A stretch of 64,000 nt of DNA from Acidiferrobacterales bacterium. Lineage in GTDB: Bacteria; Pseudomonadota; Gammaproteobacteria; Arenicellales; JAJDZL01. The notes under the pieces were generated by a model. That model worked only from the letters and a program-made list of their open reading frames with translations, had not been told where the DNA came from and searched no databases. Positions 9,383 to 17,139 of the stretch are shown here, in pieces; the first letter of the stretch is position 1, and every line of letters begins with the position of its first letter. The stretch is from positions 1 to 64,000 of the forward strand of contig JAPPIB010000041.1 in the NCBI GenBank assembly GCA_028820695.1, read 5' to 3'. The position numbers and the translations under genes were made by a program.

Positions 9383-11971
9383 TTATTGATGATCAGGACG
9401 ATGAATCACCAGCGTCACGCGATTACGATTGTCAGTTCGTTCGTAGGTTGCTTTATCGACCAGGGTTTTTACGAAAAACACACCTAGTCCACCGATTTGC
9501 CGATCGTCCATGTCCGCTTCCAGATCCGGCGTGCTTGCCTCCAAAAACGGGTCGAAAGGATGACCACTGTCTTCCAGAACAATCTGCAGGGTGTTGGCGG
9601 TATGACTCACCGTCAGGCTGATGTCGGATTTCTCACTATCGTTCTTGAAGGCATAGCTCACGATGTTCGTGATCAGTTCATCCAGTGCAAGATTGGTATT
9701 GAATATCCATGCCTTGGGCCAGTTATTGGATTCTCCGAGTTGCTCAATTTCCTCAGCAATACGAGGAATTTCGGACAAATCACACTTCAAAGTCAGATTT
9801 ATTTCCATATCCTCACCATCCGTATCTGTAAACGTATCTGTACTACCGTGTATGTGATCCTTGACTCCAGCGTAGTGCAAGACTACGCACGTGATGTCGT
9901 CGAACTGCGGAGCAGTTCCTACAAATTTATCAACCGCCGTGATAATGTGCTTTACGTCGTCTCCAGCACCCCGATCGGGCAAAGACGATGCGACCTCCAG
10001 CAATCGGTCATCCCCAAATGCCTCACTATTCTCATTGAACGCCTCGGTAATGCCGTCTGTGATCATGACCAGCCGGGACTTTGGCGGCAGGAATAGCGAA
10101 TCCTCCTCAAAATTGAGGTTATCAAACATACCCAACACCATGCCCGCTGTCAGATCGAGTGGGGTAGCCCCGTCTTCGTTCACCAGAATCGGTGCGTTAT
10201 GTCCGCCATTTGCGTATGTGAATTGCCCAGTCGATTCGTTCAGGATTCCGTAGAAGAAAGTGATAAACAGATTCTCGTCATTGTGTGACTCAAGGAAGTT
10301 GTTGATTCTCTCCAACATACTGGCTGGCGAGCGTACATGTGCTGCCATGCCGCGCAACGAGGTTCTGGCCATGACCGCAAACAAAGCGGCCGGTACTCCT
10401 TTGCCTGACACATCGGCGATCGCCATCCCGATGTGCTCCTCATCAATTCTAAAATAGTCGAAGAAATCGCCTCCCACTTCCTTCGCTGGCCACATTCCGC
10501 CAATGATCTCAAACGCGTCGGACTGTTCACGTCGATGGGGCAGTAAGGACAACTGGACCCGGGTGGCGATATCCAATTCCTTGCGAAGTGCGATGAATGC
10601 CTGCTTTGTCGCGAGTGCGTCCCGCAGGCGCTGATGTTGGTCCTGCACCCGCGTTGACATGCTCTGAAAGGCTGTTGCCATCAAAAGCAGACTGTCTGTT
10701 CCGTGGATGGCCTTCGGGTCGAAGTCGTCAGCGGTAGGATCAATTGCGACCATAGATTCGGTTTCATTCCCGGATTTCGCATTTCGGTCGATTTGCTGTG
10801 CGATTTTGTCGAGTTCTTTCAGCATGGCAGCCTGTTCTTCACCATCCAGTGTGTCTGCGAGGCTTTTCATCTCACGATAGATGAACCTTTCTTGCCGCGC
10901 GCGCTGGCGTTCCCTGGATCGCCGAATCCGATTCAGCGTGATCATACCGGTGCGAAATACATTCACTGCGTTTCCAATCTGTCCGACTTCATCTTTTCCA
11001 CTTCTCATATGAACCAGCATCATAAGGTCGCCCCGGCTCAGTGCTTCAAGCACATGAACACCTTCCGTGAGAGACGCAAACGAATAACGCATGTAGAAGT
11101 AGATTGAGACGAGTGAGATCAGTGTAAAAACCACAATCGCCACAATTGTCAGTTGACTGATTTTTCTCTCTTGGAGAACCTGTTCTGTGACTTCAGTTAT
11201 GCTGACCAATCGACCCACAAGACTTCCGACATCCGCTATTTGCGGTAGCACGGTAACCGAGAAATATCGATCATCCTTGGAAATGGTCTGTGATGTGCTC
11301 AACTCACCGAGATCGACAAGTTCACCGTAGTTTTCCCAGATCTCAGGGTTCGGTGAGACCAGAAGCCGCCCGCGACGATTGAGAATCATGACTGAGGCGT
11401 CGTTGAGCTTTTCCATCTCGGAAATGGGCCAGATAATGTCCAGCGACATGATGCCCAGTCCCACGATCGAATCGACATCGTTGATGATCGGGAATCCATA
11501 CACCACTGCGGTGTTGCGCTGCTTGTCGTTTCCCACACCTCGGACAATGGAACGGTTCTTCACAGCATTCATTGCGACTTCTTCCGAGATGATCGGGCTT
11601 TGAAAGACACCTGAAAGGGATGAGAAAATCAAATTGCCATCCGAGTCGAGGATATCAAGGCGATCGGACACCTCCTCGGACATCAGCTGCCTGACAATCA
11701 GTCGTCCTGTGTTTCGGATCAGTTCGTAGTCCTGGTTTTCAATTGCCCCTACAAGCTCTCGGTTGTCTCGAACTATCCACGCCGAGTCTTCCATATTGGC
11801 AATGAACTCATCTTGGATTTTGCTCCACAGGTTGACTTCATCCGCAATAATCTCATCTGACAGCTGATTCCTGATCAGTTGCTCGCGCTCAAATGAGGCA
11901 AACAGGACCGCCGAACTGATGATTATGACGGTCAGTACGCTTAGCAGGCTGATTCGAGTTCGTAGCAGCAT
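9383..11971 (-). CDS. Transmembrane sensor with SpoIIE phosphatase and RsbW-like kinase domains
   Basis: An 862-residue inner-membrane signalling protein. Order: TM1 (about 9-27), a periplasmic sensor region (28-272, with a dCache-like feel), TM2 (273-295), HAMP (about 296-350), a charged coiled-coil linker, a SpoIIE/PP2C phosphatase domain (about 470-700) with EVGGDFFDY, ADVSGKGVPAAL, TDGITEA and FDDITCVVL metal-site motifs, and a C-terminal HATPase of the RsbW type (about 725-860) with ALDELITNIV, EDSGHPFDP and GGLGVFFVK. Having phosphatase and kinase in one chain resembles the CrsR/HsbR regulators of Shewanella and Pseudomonas, but those use a receiver domain while this one has its own periplasmic sensor. 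The expected substrate is a STAS protein such as the one at 7030-7368. Confidence 0.92.
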   Translation of the reverse strand: MLLRTRISLLSVLTVIIISSAVLFASFEREQLIRNQLSDEIIADEVNLWSKIQDEFIANMEDSAWIVRDNRELVGAIENQDYELIRNTGRLIVRQLMSEEVSDRLDILDSDGNLIFSSLSGVFQSPIISEEVAMNAVKNRSIVRGVGNDKQRNTAVVYGFPIINDVDSIVGLGIMSLDIIWPISEMEKLNDASVMILNRRGRLLVSPNPEIWENYGELVDLGELSTSQTISKDDRYFSVTVLPQIADVGSLVGRLVSITEVTEQVLQERKISQLTIVAIVVFTLISLVSIYFYMRYSFASLTEGVHVLEALSRGDLMMLVHMRSGKDEVGQIGNAVNVFRTGMITLNRIRRSRERQRARQERFIYREMKSLADTLDGEEQAAMLKELDKIAQQIDRNAKSGNETESMVAIDPTADDFDPKAIHGTDSLLLMATAFQSMSTRVQDQHQRLRDALATKQAFIALRKELDIATRVQLSLLPHRREQSDAFEIIGGMWPAKEVGGDFFDYFRIDEEHIGMAIADVSGKGVPAALFAVMARTSLRGMAAHVRSPASMLERINNFLESHNDENLFITFFYGILNESTGQFTYANGGHNAPILVNEDGATPLDLTAGMVLGMFDNLNFEEDSLFLPPKSRLVMITDGITEAFNENSEAFGDDRLLEVASSLPDRGAGDDVKHIITAVDKFVGTAPQFDDITCVVLHYAGVKDHIHGSTDTFTDTDGEDMEINLTLKCDLSEIPRIAEEIEQLGESNNWPKAWIFNTNLALDELITNIVSYAFKNDSEKSDISLTVSHTANTLQIVLEDSGHPFDPFLEASTPDLEADMDDRQIGGLGVFFVKTLVDKATYERTDNRNRVTLVIHRPDHQ

Positions 11972-11996
11972 GACTCAAAAGTTGATCAAAACGGGT

Positions 11997-13028
11997 TCAC
12001 TGAGCGTTACTTCGCTTGAACTCGGCAATTGAAATCACATTCATCGGCGGGTACAGGCCAAGTTCGCTCGCGACATCGATGTTGATCCAATACTGGAAGC
12101 GAGATAACCGGGCTACCGACAATTTTGACGCGTTGTCGCCGTTGACCAGTATTCGTTCCGCCTGAACGGCAGCCAGCTTACCGAGCGTGTGATAGTCGCT
12201 GACGAGGCCAAACATTGCCCGTGTGGTTCGCAATGGGGCCTGTGTTGATGCGAAAGTAGGCAGCCCGGCCTTCAGGGCAGCATCCGTATAGGCCACACCG
12301 TGCCGAAAAATAAACGAATCCGGCCCCATATACAGAATTTCCGCGCCGTCTTCCTTGGCTTTGGCTACCAGACCCGGCAGGGAATCGGGATCCGGAAGTC
12401 CGTCAGATTTCTTTGGGATCGGAAAGACCAAAAGCTCGATCCCCAACTGGGGTACAACTTCCTTCAGCTGAGAGACATTGATTCTGGAATTGCTTTGAGT
12501 CTCATCATAAATGACGGCCATTTTCTTGAAGGGTCGATAGGCCAGCATTGCATTGATCTGCGCTTCGATGGATGCGAGAAATGCGACACCAGTCACGTTT
12601 CGCCCCGGGAATTGAAAACTTTCAACGATGCCAGCACTGACTGGATACGCAACCAGGACAAAGATGCCGGGAATGTCTGTCACCTGGCCGTCGGCATCCG
12701 ATTCGTTGACTTTCCCAAAAATACTCAACGTTGTTCCGGTCCCCCAGGTGTAGACCAGATCCGGTTTAACCTGCTTGATTTCCTCAATGATTCCGGGTGC
12801 GTTCGCACGGTCGAGATTCAGATTTCGAATCGTCATTTCATAGGGAATTCCGCGTTGATTCAGATACTCCTGAAATCCTGCTTCAACTGCGGTTTCGCCG
12901 CGCCATACGACGGCGAAAATTTTGTACTTTCGATCGTAACTGACTTCCTGATCAGACTGCGCAGCGGCATGGTTCACAATCAAGTGTGCGGCAAGAAAAA
13001 ATAAAATCAGATAACTCTTTCTGAACAC
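11997..13028 (-). CDS. Periplasmic substrate-binding protein (ABC_sub_bind family)
   Basis: A 343-residue secreted binding protein with a signal peptide ending near HAAAQ (residues 20-24). The body matches the TrpX-like ABC_sub_bind family: two Rossmann-like lobes with YTWGTGTTLS, a VAYPVSAG hinge, FPGRNVTGV, a KMAVIYDE strand start and a C-terminal FQYWINIDVASELG. No ABC permease or ATPase gene is adjacent, so transport by a dedicated ABC system is not supported here. Its position between two transmembrane sensors, with gaps of only 4 and 25 bases, suggests that it presents a ligand to their periplasmic domains. The ligand is unknown; related proteins bind amino acids or aromatic compounds. 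Confidence 0.88.
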   Translation of the reverse strand: MFRKSYLILFFLAAHLIVNHAAAQSDQEVSYDRKYKIFAVVWRGETAVEAGFQEYLNQRGIPYEMTIRNLNLDRANAPGIIEEIKQVKPDLVYTWGTGTTLSIFGKVNESDADGQVTDIPGIFVLVAYPVSAGIVESFQFPGRNVTGVAFLASIEAQINAMLAYRPFKKMAVIYDETQSNSRINVSQLKEVVPQLGIELLVFPIPKKSDGLPDPDSLPGLVAKAKEDGAEILYMGPDSFIFRHGVAYTDAALKAGLPTFASTQAPLRTTRAMFGLVSDYHTLGKLAAVQAERILVNGDNASKLSVARLSRFQYWINIDVASELGLYPPMNVISIAEFKRSNAQ

Positions 13029-13032
13029 GGAA

Positions 13033-15198
13033 TCAACCCTGAGGTCTGGTTGTGGCTTGTCTTTTGAAATTCCGCGCTCTCGGACGGGACATGATCACCA
13101 AGAACATCACAATCAAGATGAATATGATTGCTCCGAATCCTGCAATGGCATTGTGATAGCCGAATTGACTGATCAGCCCAACGGCAACCAACGGTCCGAT
13201 AACCATGCCGATTCGTTCAAACACGCGGTATGCACTGACTGTCATTGTTCTTCCGATGGTGTCGGCATAATCGCTGGCAACTGTCAGAATGATCGAATTT
13301 TGGGAAGTCAGCAGCAAGGCATGACCGAATCCGAGTAAGAGAATCGCCACGACAACAGCATTGGTATTGCTGAGGCCGATCTGTTGTGAGAACAAAGTTG
13401 CAATACATCCTGCGCCCGCGAGCAGACCACCGGCAAAAACAACCTGGACAAAATTACGCGTCCTGTCAGCGTAGCGCGTGGAAACATAGATCAGGGCAAG
13501 TGTCGCCAAGCCGTAAAACATCATCAATCGTCCGACGGATGATTCATTGTGCCCCAGTTGGGTCAGGTAGAGTGGTACCAGATATGCAATAAAGCCGGAG
13601 ATCATCATTTTCGCCGGAATGGCTGTCAAGAACAAAACCGAAAAGAACCGGGGATCTTTGAGTAACGTGATTAATTCCCATGCGCTGATTATGGTTCGAG
13701 GTCTGCGATTTTCGATGGTGTCTCCTTCCGACCTGAAAATCTGATAGATGATCAGTCCCGAAGTCACTGCAAGACAAGCAGAAATCAGGAATGTTGCTTC
13801 AAAACCTATTCTGTTGGCAATCATTCCACCGATTGGCGGGCCACAGATTATGCCGACAAAAACTGCCGTCACGAAGATGCCTGTCGATTGGGAACGATTG
13901 TGTTCTCCGGCATTCTGGACAACCCAGCCTTCGGATGCAACGAAGATGAGACTGTAGCCTATACCCGTGAGCACTCGGAACGCAACCAGATCGTAGTAGG
14001 TCTGAGTCAGGAAATTACCGATGAAACCAACTGTTGCAATGACTACACCGATCAGGAAAATTCGATGCACGCCGAAACGTTCAACCAAGCCTCCGCCGAA
14101 TGGTGTGACAACCATCACCGCAAGCATGAACAGCGTGATCGGCAGGCTGATGAGGAGATCATGTGACAGCATCAGGTCTGTCGGTGCGTATTTGGACACG
14201 AATAGCGGAATGAACGATCTGGACAGCTCTTCTGAAAATATGAACATGAACAGCGGCACCCGAATCTGTGAAACCTGTTTCGAATCGACGTCCCTAATGC
14301 CGCTGAGGGTGAACTTCAAATCGAACGCCTCTCGTACACCATTGATTTTATTTCCGATTTTGTTGTCGATCTGTGCGTGCTTGAGTTCCGCAACCTCGAA
14401 AAGAAAATCGTTGTACTTGTGTTGCAGATTCTGGACTAAATTGTTGAAACTGGTTGTCAATTGCCCGATTTCATCCTTTGTCCTACCCACCAGACGGGTG
14501 GTAAATACGCCCCGCGAACCTTCTGCAAGCACCGTTCGGATATGGTTGATAGGTCTCGATATGCGACGACGCATGTAAAACCCGAGCAGTTCGAAGGTCA
14601 CCAGCCACGAAATCACGATCACAGTCAGGATTTCAAAGATCATTTCGAAAAACTGACTTCGAATATGCTCGCTGGTCACCCCCACGTGCAAAATCGTTGA
14701 ACCGGCCAATGTCTCAAGGATCGGAAATGCGCCATCGAGATATCCAAGCACGTCAGTTTCGAAATTCGCCTTGCTGATGTGTTGAAACTTCAACTCATTC
14801 AGTATGGTTTCGATGGTTGCCAGGTCGACACCCCGAACGAACAGCACCTGTCCATTCGGATCAATCATCGCGAGATATTCGATATCCATGTTTATCTGAA
14901 GGTAATTGTCGAAATAGTCTTCGACACCGACCAGTTGGTGGGGTGGAATATCCAGTTCGCCGACTGCGAATGCCAGTTCGGACGAAATGGTGTTGCCAAC
15001 CACCTCGGCTTTTTGGCTCAATTGTGGGCTGAGTTCCGTTTCAAAGCCAAGCAGGGCAAACCACGAAATCGCGAACTGTCCGCTCAGCAGCACCACGACT
15101 GATAGCATTACCATTCGGGCGAGCAAACCCCTTTGGTGTGTCAGGAACTCCTGAATTCCGAATTTCTCGCGTTCAAGTTTTTCTGGGATGGAATTCAC
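13033..15198 (-). CDS. Sensor-HAMP domain fused to an MFS transporter
   Basis: A 721-residue membrane protein of unusual architecture. Residues 28-50 form TM1, 51-185 a periplasmic sensor domain, 186-208 TM2 and about 209-260 a HAMP-like linker with SRPINHI and DEIGQLTTSFNNL. After a short linker come about twelve helices of a major facilitator transporter (about 312-705), including the loop motif GGGLVERFGVHRIF. Sensors of this shape normally end in kinases, cyclases or methyl-acceptor domains, so ending in a transporter suggests that ligand binding outside gates transport, or that the transporter reports flux to the sensor. The frame is continuous, with no stop or shift at the junction. It overlaps the upstream sensor gene by four bases (ATGA). 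Confidence 0.88.
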   Translation of the reverse strand: MNSIPEKLEREKFGIQEFLTHQRGLLARMVMLSVVVLLSGQFAISWFALLGFETELSPQLSQKAEVVGNTISSELAFAVGELDIPPHQLVGVEDYFDNYLQINMDIEYLAMIDPNGQVLFVRGVDLATIETILNELKFQHISKANFETDVLGYLDGAFPILETLAGSTILHVGVTSEHIRSQFFEMIFEILTVIVISWLVTFELLGFYMRRRISRPINHIRTVLAEGSRGVFTTRLVGRTKDEIGQLTTSFNNLVQNLQHKYNDFLFEVAELKHAQIDNKIGNKINGVREAFDLKFTLSGIRDVDSKQVSQIRVPLFMFIFSEELSRSFIPLFVSKYAPTDLMLSHDLLISLPITLFMLAVMVVTPFGGGLVERFGVHRIFLIGVVIATVGFIGNFLTQTYYDLVAFRVLTGIGYSLIFVASEGWVVQNAGEHNRSQSTGIFVTAVFVGIICGPPIGGMIANRIGFEATFLISACLAVTSGLIIYQIFRSEGDTIENRRPRTIISAWELITLLKDPRFFSVLFLTAIPAKMMISGFIAYLVPLYLTQLGHNESSVGRLMMFYGLATLALIYVSTRYADRTRNFVQVVFAGGLLAGAGCIATLFSQQIGLSNTNAVVVAILLLGFGHALLLTSQNSIILTVASDYADTIGRTMTVSAYRVFERIGMVIGPLVAVGLISQFGYHNAIAGFGAIIFILIVMFLVIMSRPRARNFKRQATTRPQG

Positions 15199-15980
15199 GA
15201 TTCGGTTTCGTCGAGTTCAATAACGTCCGAACTGGCTTTGCTCAAGGCAACCTGCACATTAAGAACTGACGTAGAAAAAGATTCAAATTCCGGATGGTTT
15301 CTGATGGTCGCTTCAAGATGTTTGCTGTCCTTTTCATTGTTCATGATGTCCTTGAATGCTTGCGTCATACTTTTCAAGTCTGTAATCGTGCCGCGCAAAA
15401 GCAAAATACATCCTACAAGACTCATGATGGCCATGAAGACAGCCACGACCAGACCGATGGTTATAAGGTGCCTGGTCTGTGCGAAAAAACTTTGGTCCAG
15501 GAATTCCCTGGAATAGCGTAAGGCGAGAGAGCCGACATTTTGATTGAGGTTATTCTGAATGGGTACTCCGACAACAGCCGCATCCCGCTCAAGCCGCGAC
15601 CATGAAGTGGAATTCTGATTCGCCCGCCATGCAAACACCCATTCTTCCGAAACCAGGTCGCCGATAAAACTCGGGTCGGTGCTGAACAATACCGAGCCTT
15701 TCTCATCAAACACCTCGATAGAGAGAATCATCTCGTCATTTCTTCGATAACTATCGAGTTCTTCCGATACGTCTTGCAAGGTTGACAGCGCCAGCCCCAA
15801 ATCCATCTGCGTTTCGAGCTTGTGACGAATATCGTTGACGATAAACTGAAATCTGGACGTCAGCAAATCGCTGTGGGTATGTCGGAACTTATCCAGACTC
15901 AGACCTATGGTCAATGCGATGCCTGCCATCAGTATTGTAACAAGCATGATGGAAATGCGTGAGGTAACGCCGAATTTCAT
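15195..15980 (-). CDS. Stand-alone transmembrane sensor without output domain
   Basis: A 261-residue inner-membrane protein with TM1 (about 9-28), a periplasmic domain of roughly 140 residues that includes a PAS/Cache-like strand pair IEVFDEKGSVLFST, TM2 (about 173-196) and a short cytoplasmic region of about 65 residues resembling a degenerate HAMP and coiled coil. No kinase, phosphatase or transporter domain follows. It is the first gene of the minus-strand operon, and its stop overlaps the start of the sensor-MFS gene. Its layout mirrors the sensor half of that protein, so the two may pair as a heterodimer. Function is inferred only from architecture and context. Confidence 0.8.
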   Translation of the reverse strand: MKFGVTSRISIMLVTILMAGIALTIGLSLDKFRHTHSDLLTSRFQFIVNDIRHKLETQMDLGLALSTLQDVSEELDSYRRNDEMILSIEVFDEKGSVLFSTDPSFIGDLVSEEWVFAWRANQNSTSWSRLERDAAVVGVPIQNNLNQNVGSLALRYSREFLDQSFFAQTRHLITIGLVVAVFMAIMSLVGCILLLRGTITDLKSMTQAFKDIMNNEKDSKHLEATIRNHPEFESFSTSVLNVQVALSKASSDVIELDETES

Positions 15981-16037
15981 ATCTCAGGTAAGTCGGTCTG
16001 TAAGTATGTGCGCGCGGATTAATGATCTCAGGCGAGA

Positions 16038-16066
16038 ATTATAACACTGTATCAACAACTTGATAC
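16038..16066 (-). promoter_or_regulatory. Promoter and 18-bp inverted repeat ahead of the sensor operon
   Basis: On the minus strand a perfect TATAAT lies at 16043-16038, 58 bases before the first sensor gene. Just upstream is a perfect inverted repeat GTATCAA-N4-TTGATAC (16049-16066), overlapping the space where RNA polymerase would meet a -35 element. No good -35 hexamer is present, so the repeat is a candidate activator or repressor site. The regulator is not known. Confidence 0.55.
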
Positions 16067-16569
16067 CTGTTAAATACCTCTGGGAACGTCAAGAGGGGAA
16101 CGGAGTCTGGTCGCGGAGGTGTACGCCAATGGAGGTTGTATCTTTCGCATTGTTCCAAGGATACGTGCTATTGCGGTTTGGTCTTGAAATCTCACGCATC
16201 AGGATTGATCAGCTATCGATCACCCTGATCGGAAACCCCCGACTGACTCCATTGGACCGACAGGTCGCGAGGCTCAGGCAATCCTTGAACATCAGAGAAT
16301 ACTGCGCTTTCGGCCGGTCCGTACCTTCATTTCAAATGACCCTGGAGTGTCGATTCTCTGGCTTGATATATTGCAACGCAACAATCACTCCAAGCGTATC
16401 GCATCTGCACGGTATCATTGAAGGAAGTGATCGAACGGATCAAGCGCAAGAGGGAGTTGATAATCATCAAATAGTATTTCCCTATATTGCGTTACAAGAA
16501 AAAGTCCGCACCAGACATAATATTTCAGGAAAAGATGATCGTCGATTGAAAAAATTTCCTTGTTGGGGG

Positions 16570-16606
16570 TTGACAATCTTTTATTCGATGATATATTGCA
16601 CTGCAA
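16570..16606 (+). promoter_or_regulatory. Phasin promoter with overlapping TTGC-N3-GCAA operator
   Basis: A perfect -35 TTGACA (16570-16575) is separated by 16 bases from TATATT (16592-16597). The palindrome TTGC-ACT-GCAA (16596-16606) overlaps the end of the -10 and the expected start site, a position suited to repression. PhaR-type repressors of phasin genes bind short TGC/GCA palindromes in other bacteria, so a PhaR-like regulator is a reasonable guess. Confidence 0.7.
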
Positions 16607-16637
16607 CATACAAATAAATTGTTTTTGATTTGGAGAA

Positions 16638-16988
16638 ATGAACATGCAGATCAATTATTCAGAACTTGCCAATGAGACATTTGGTGTGAACACAAAACTG
16701 ATCAACAAGTCAGTGGAACTCGGAGTCGAATCGGCTCAGCGAATTTTCAAGGGTGCTTCCGAACAGTCCGGTGCGTGGTTGAAGGTCAGGACATTTGATG
16801 ACCTCGTCGAAACGCAGGAAAACTGGAACGCCTTTGCCGTCGGTCAGATCCAGAATTCAACCCGTTCGGCGATTGAATTGGGCACCGAAGCTTACAACTC
16901 TTATCTGAGTCTTTGGGAAAAATACAGCCGATCCGCCGGTGAGGCTGCTGTAGCAGCGACCAAAGCGCCGGTCGCGAACAAAAAGTAA
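16638..16988 (+). CDS. phaP: Phasin family protein
   Basis: A 116-residue phasin, a small amphipathic helical protein that coats polyhydroxyalkanoate granules in the cytoplasm. The sequence has no Cys, is rich in Ala, Glu and Ser, and carries the phasin pattern with FDDLVETQENWNAFAV, the helix NSTRSAIELGTEAYNS and an alanine-rich tail with APVANKK. A GGAG ribosome site precedes the ATG at 16638; a second ATG two codons later is possible. It stands alone between its own promoter and a strong terminator, and its promoter carries operator-like palindromes, matching the tight control usual for phasins. No PHA synthase gene is in the window. Confidence 0.88.
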   Translation: MNMQINYSELANETFGVNTKLINKSVELGVESAQRIFKGASEQSGAWLKVRTFDDLVETQENWNAFAVGQIQNSTRSAIELGTEAYNSYLSLWEKYSRSAGEAAVAATKAPVANKK

Positions 16989-17051
16989 TTCCGCAAGATC
17001 AGAAACCGGATTGACGATTTCATAACTTAACTCCTCTTTTTCTATTGGTAG

Positions 17052-17086
17052 GGTCTGCCGTCGCAATGATGGCAGACCATTTTTTT
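17052..17086 (+). terminator. Rho-independent terminator after the phasin gene
   Basis: A perfect 8-base-pair stem GGTCTGCC/GGCAGACC (17052-17059 with 17071-17078) with an 11-base loop is followed by A and then seven T (17080-17086). It lies 64 bases past the phasin stop and ends that single-gene transcript. Confidence 0.92.
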
Positions 17087-17139
17087 GTGCGCCAGGCATG
17101 GCGCGCAGCGCCTTGACTGGCGCTATTGCGGTGCACCGG

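Larger units (their letters stand above)
15981..16637. other. Divergent control region between the sensor operon and the phasin gene
   Basis: About 657 bases with control elements at both ends and no convincing gene between. Three copies of a TATATTGC-N3-RCAA element occur on the plus strand: TTGCAACGCAA at 16371-16381, a one-mismatch copy TTGCGTTACAA at 16487-16497 and TTGCACTGCAA at 16596-16606. A 185-codon open frame at 16060-16617 shows no family resemblance and spans these elements, so I treat it as chance. Confidence 0.5.

Noticed and set aside
16060-16617. 185-codon plus-strand frame between the sensor operon and phasin
   Set aside because: No recognisable motif, no ribosome site, and it runs through the phasin promoter and all three operator-like repeats.
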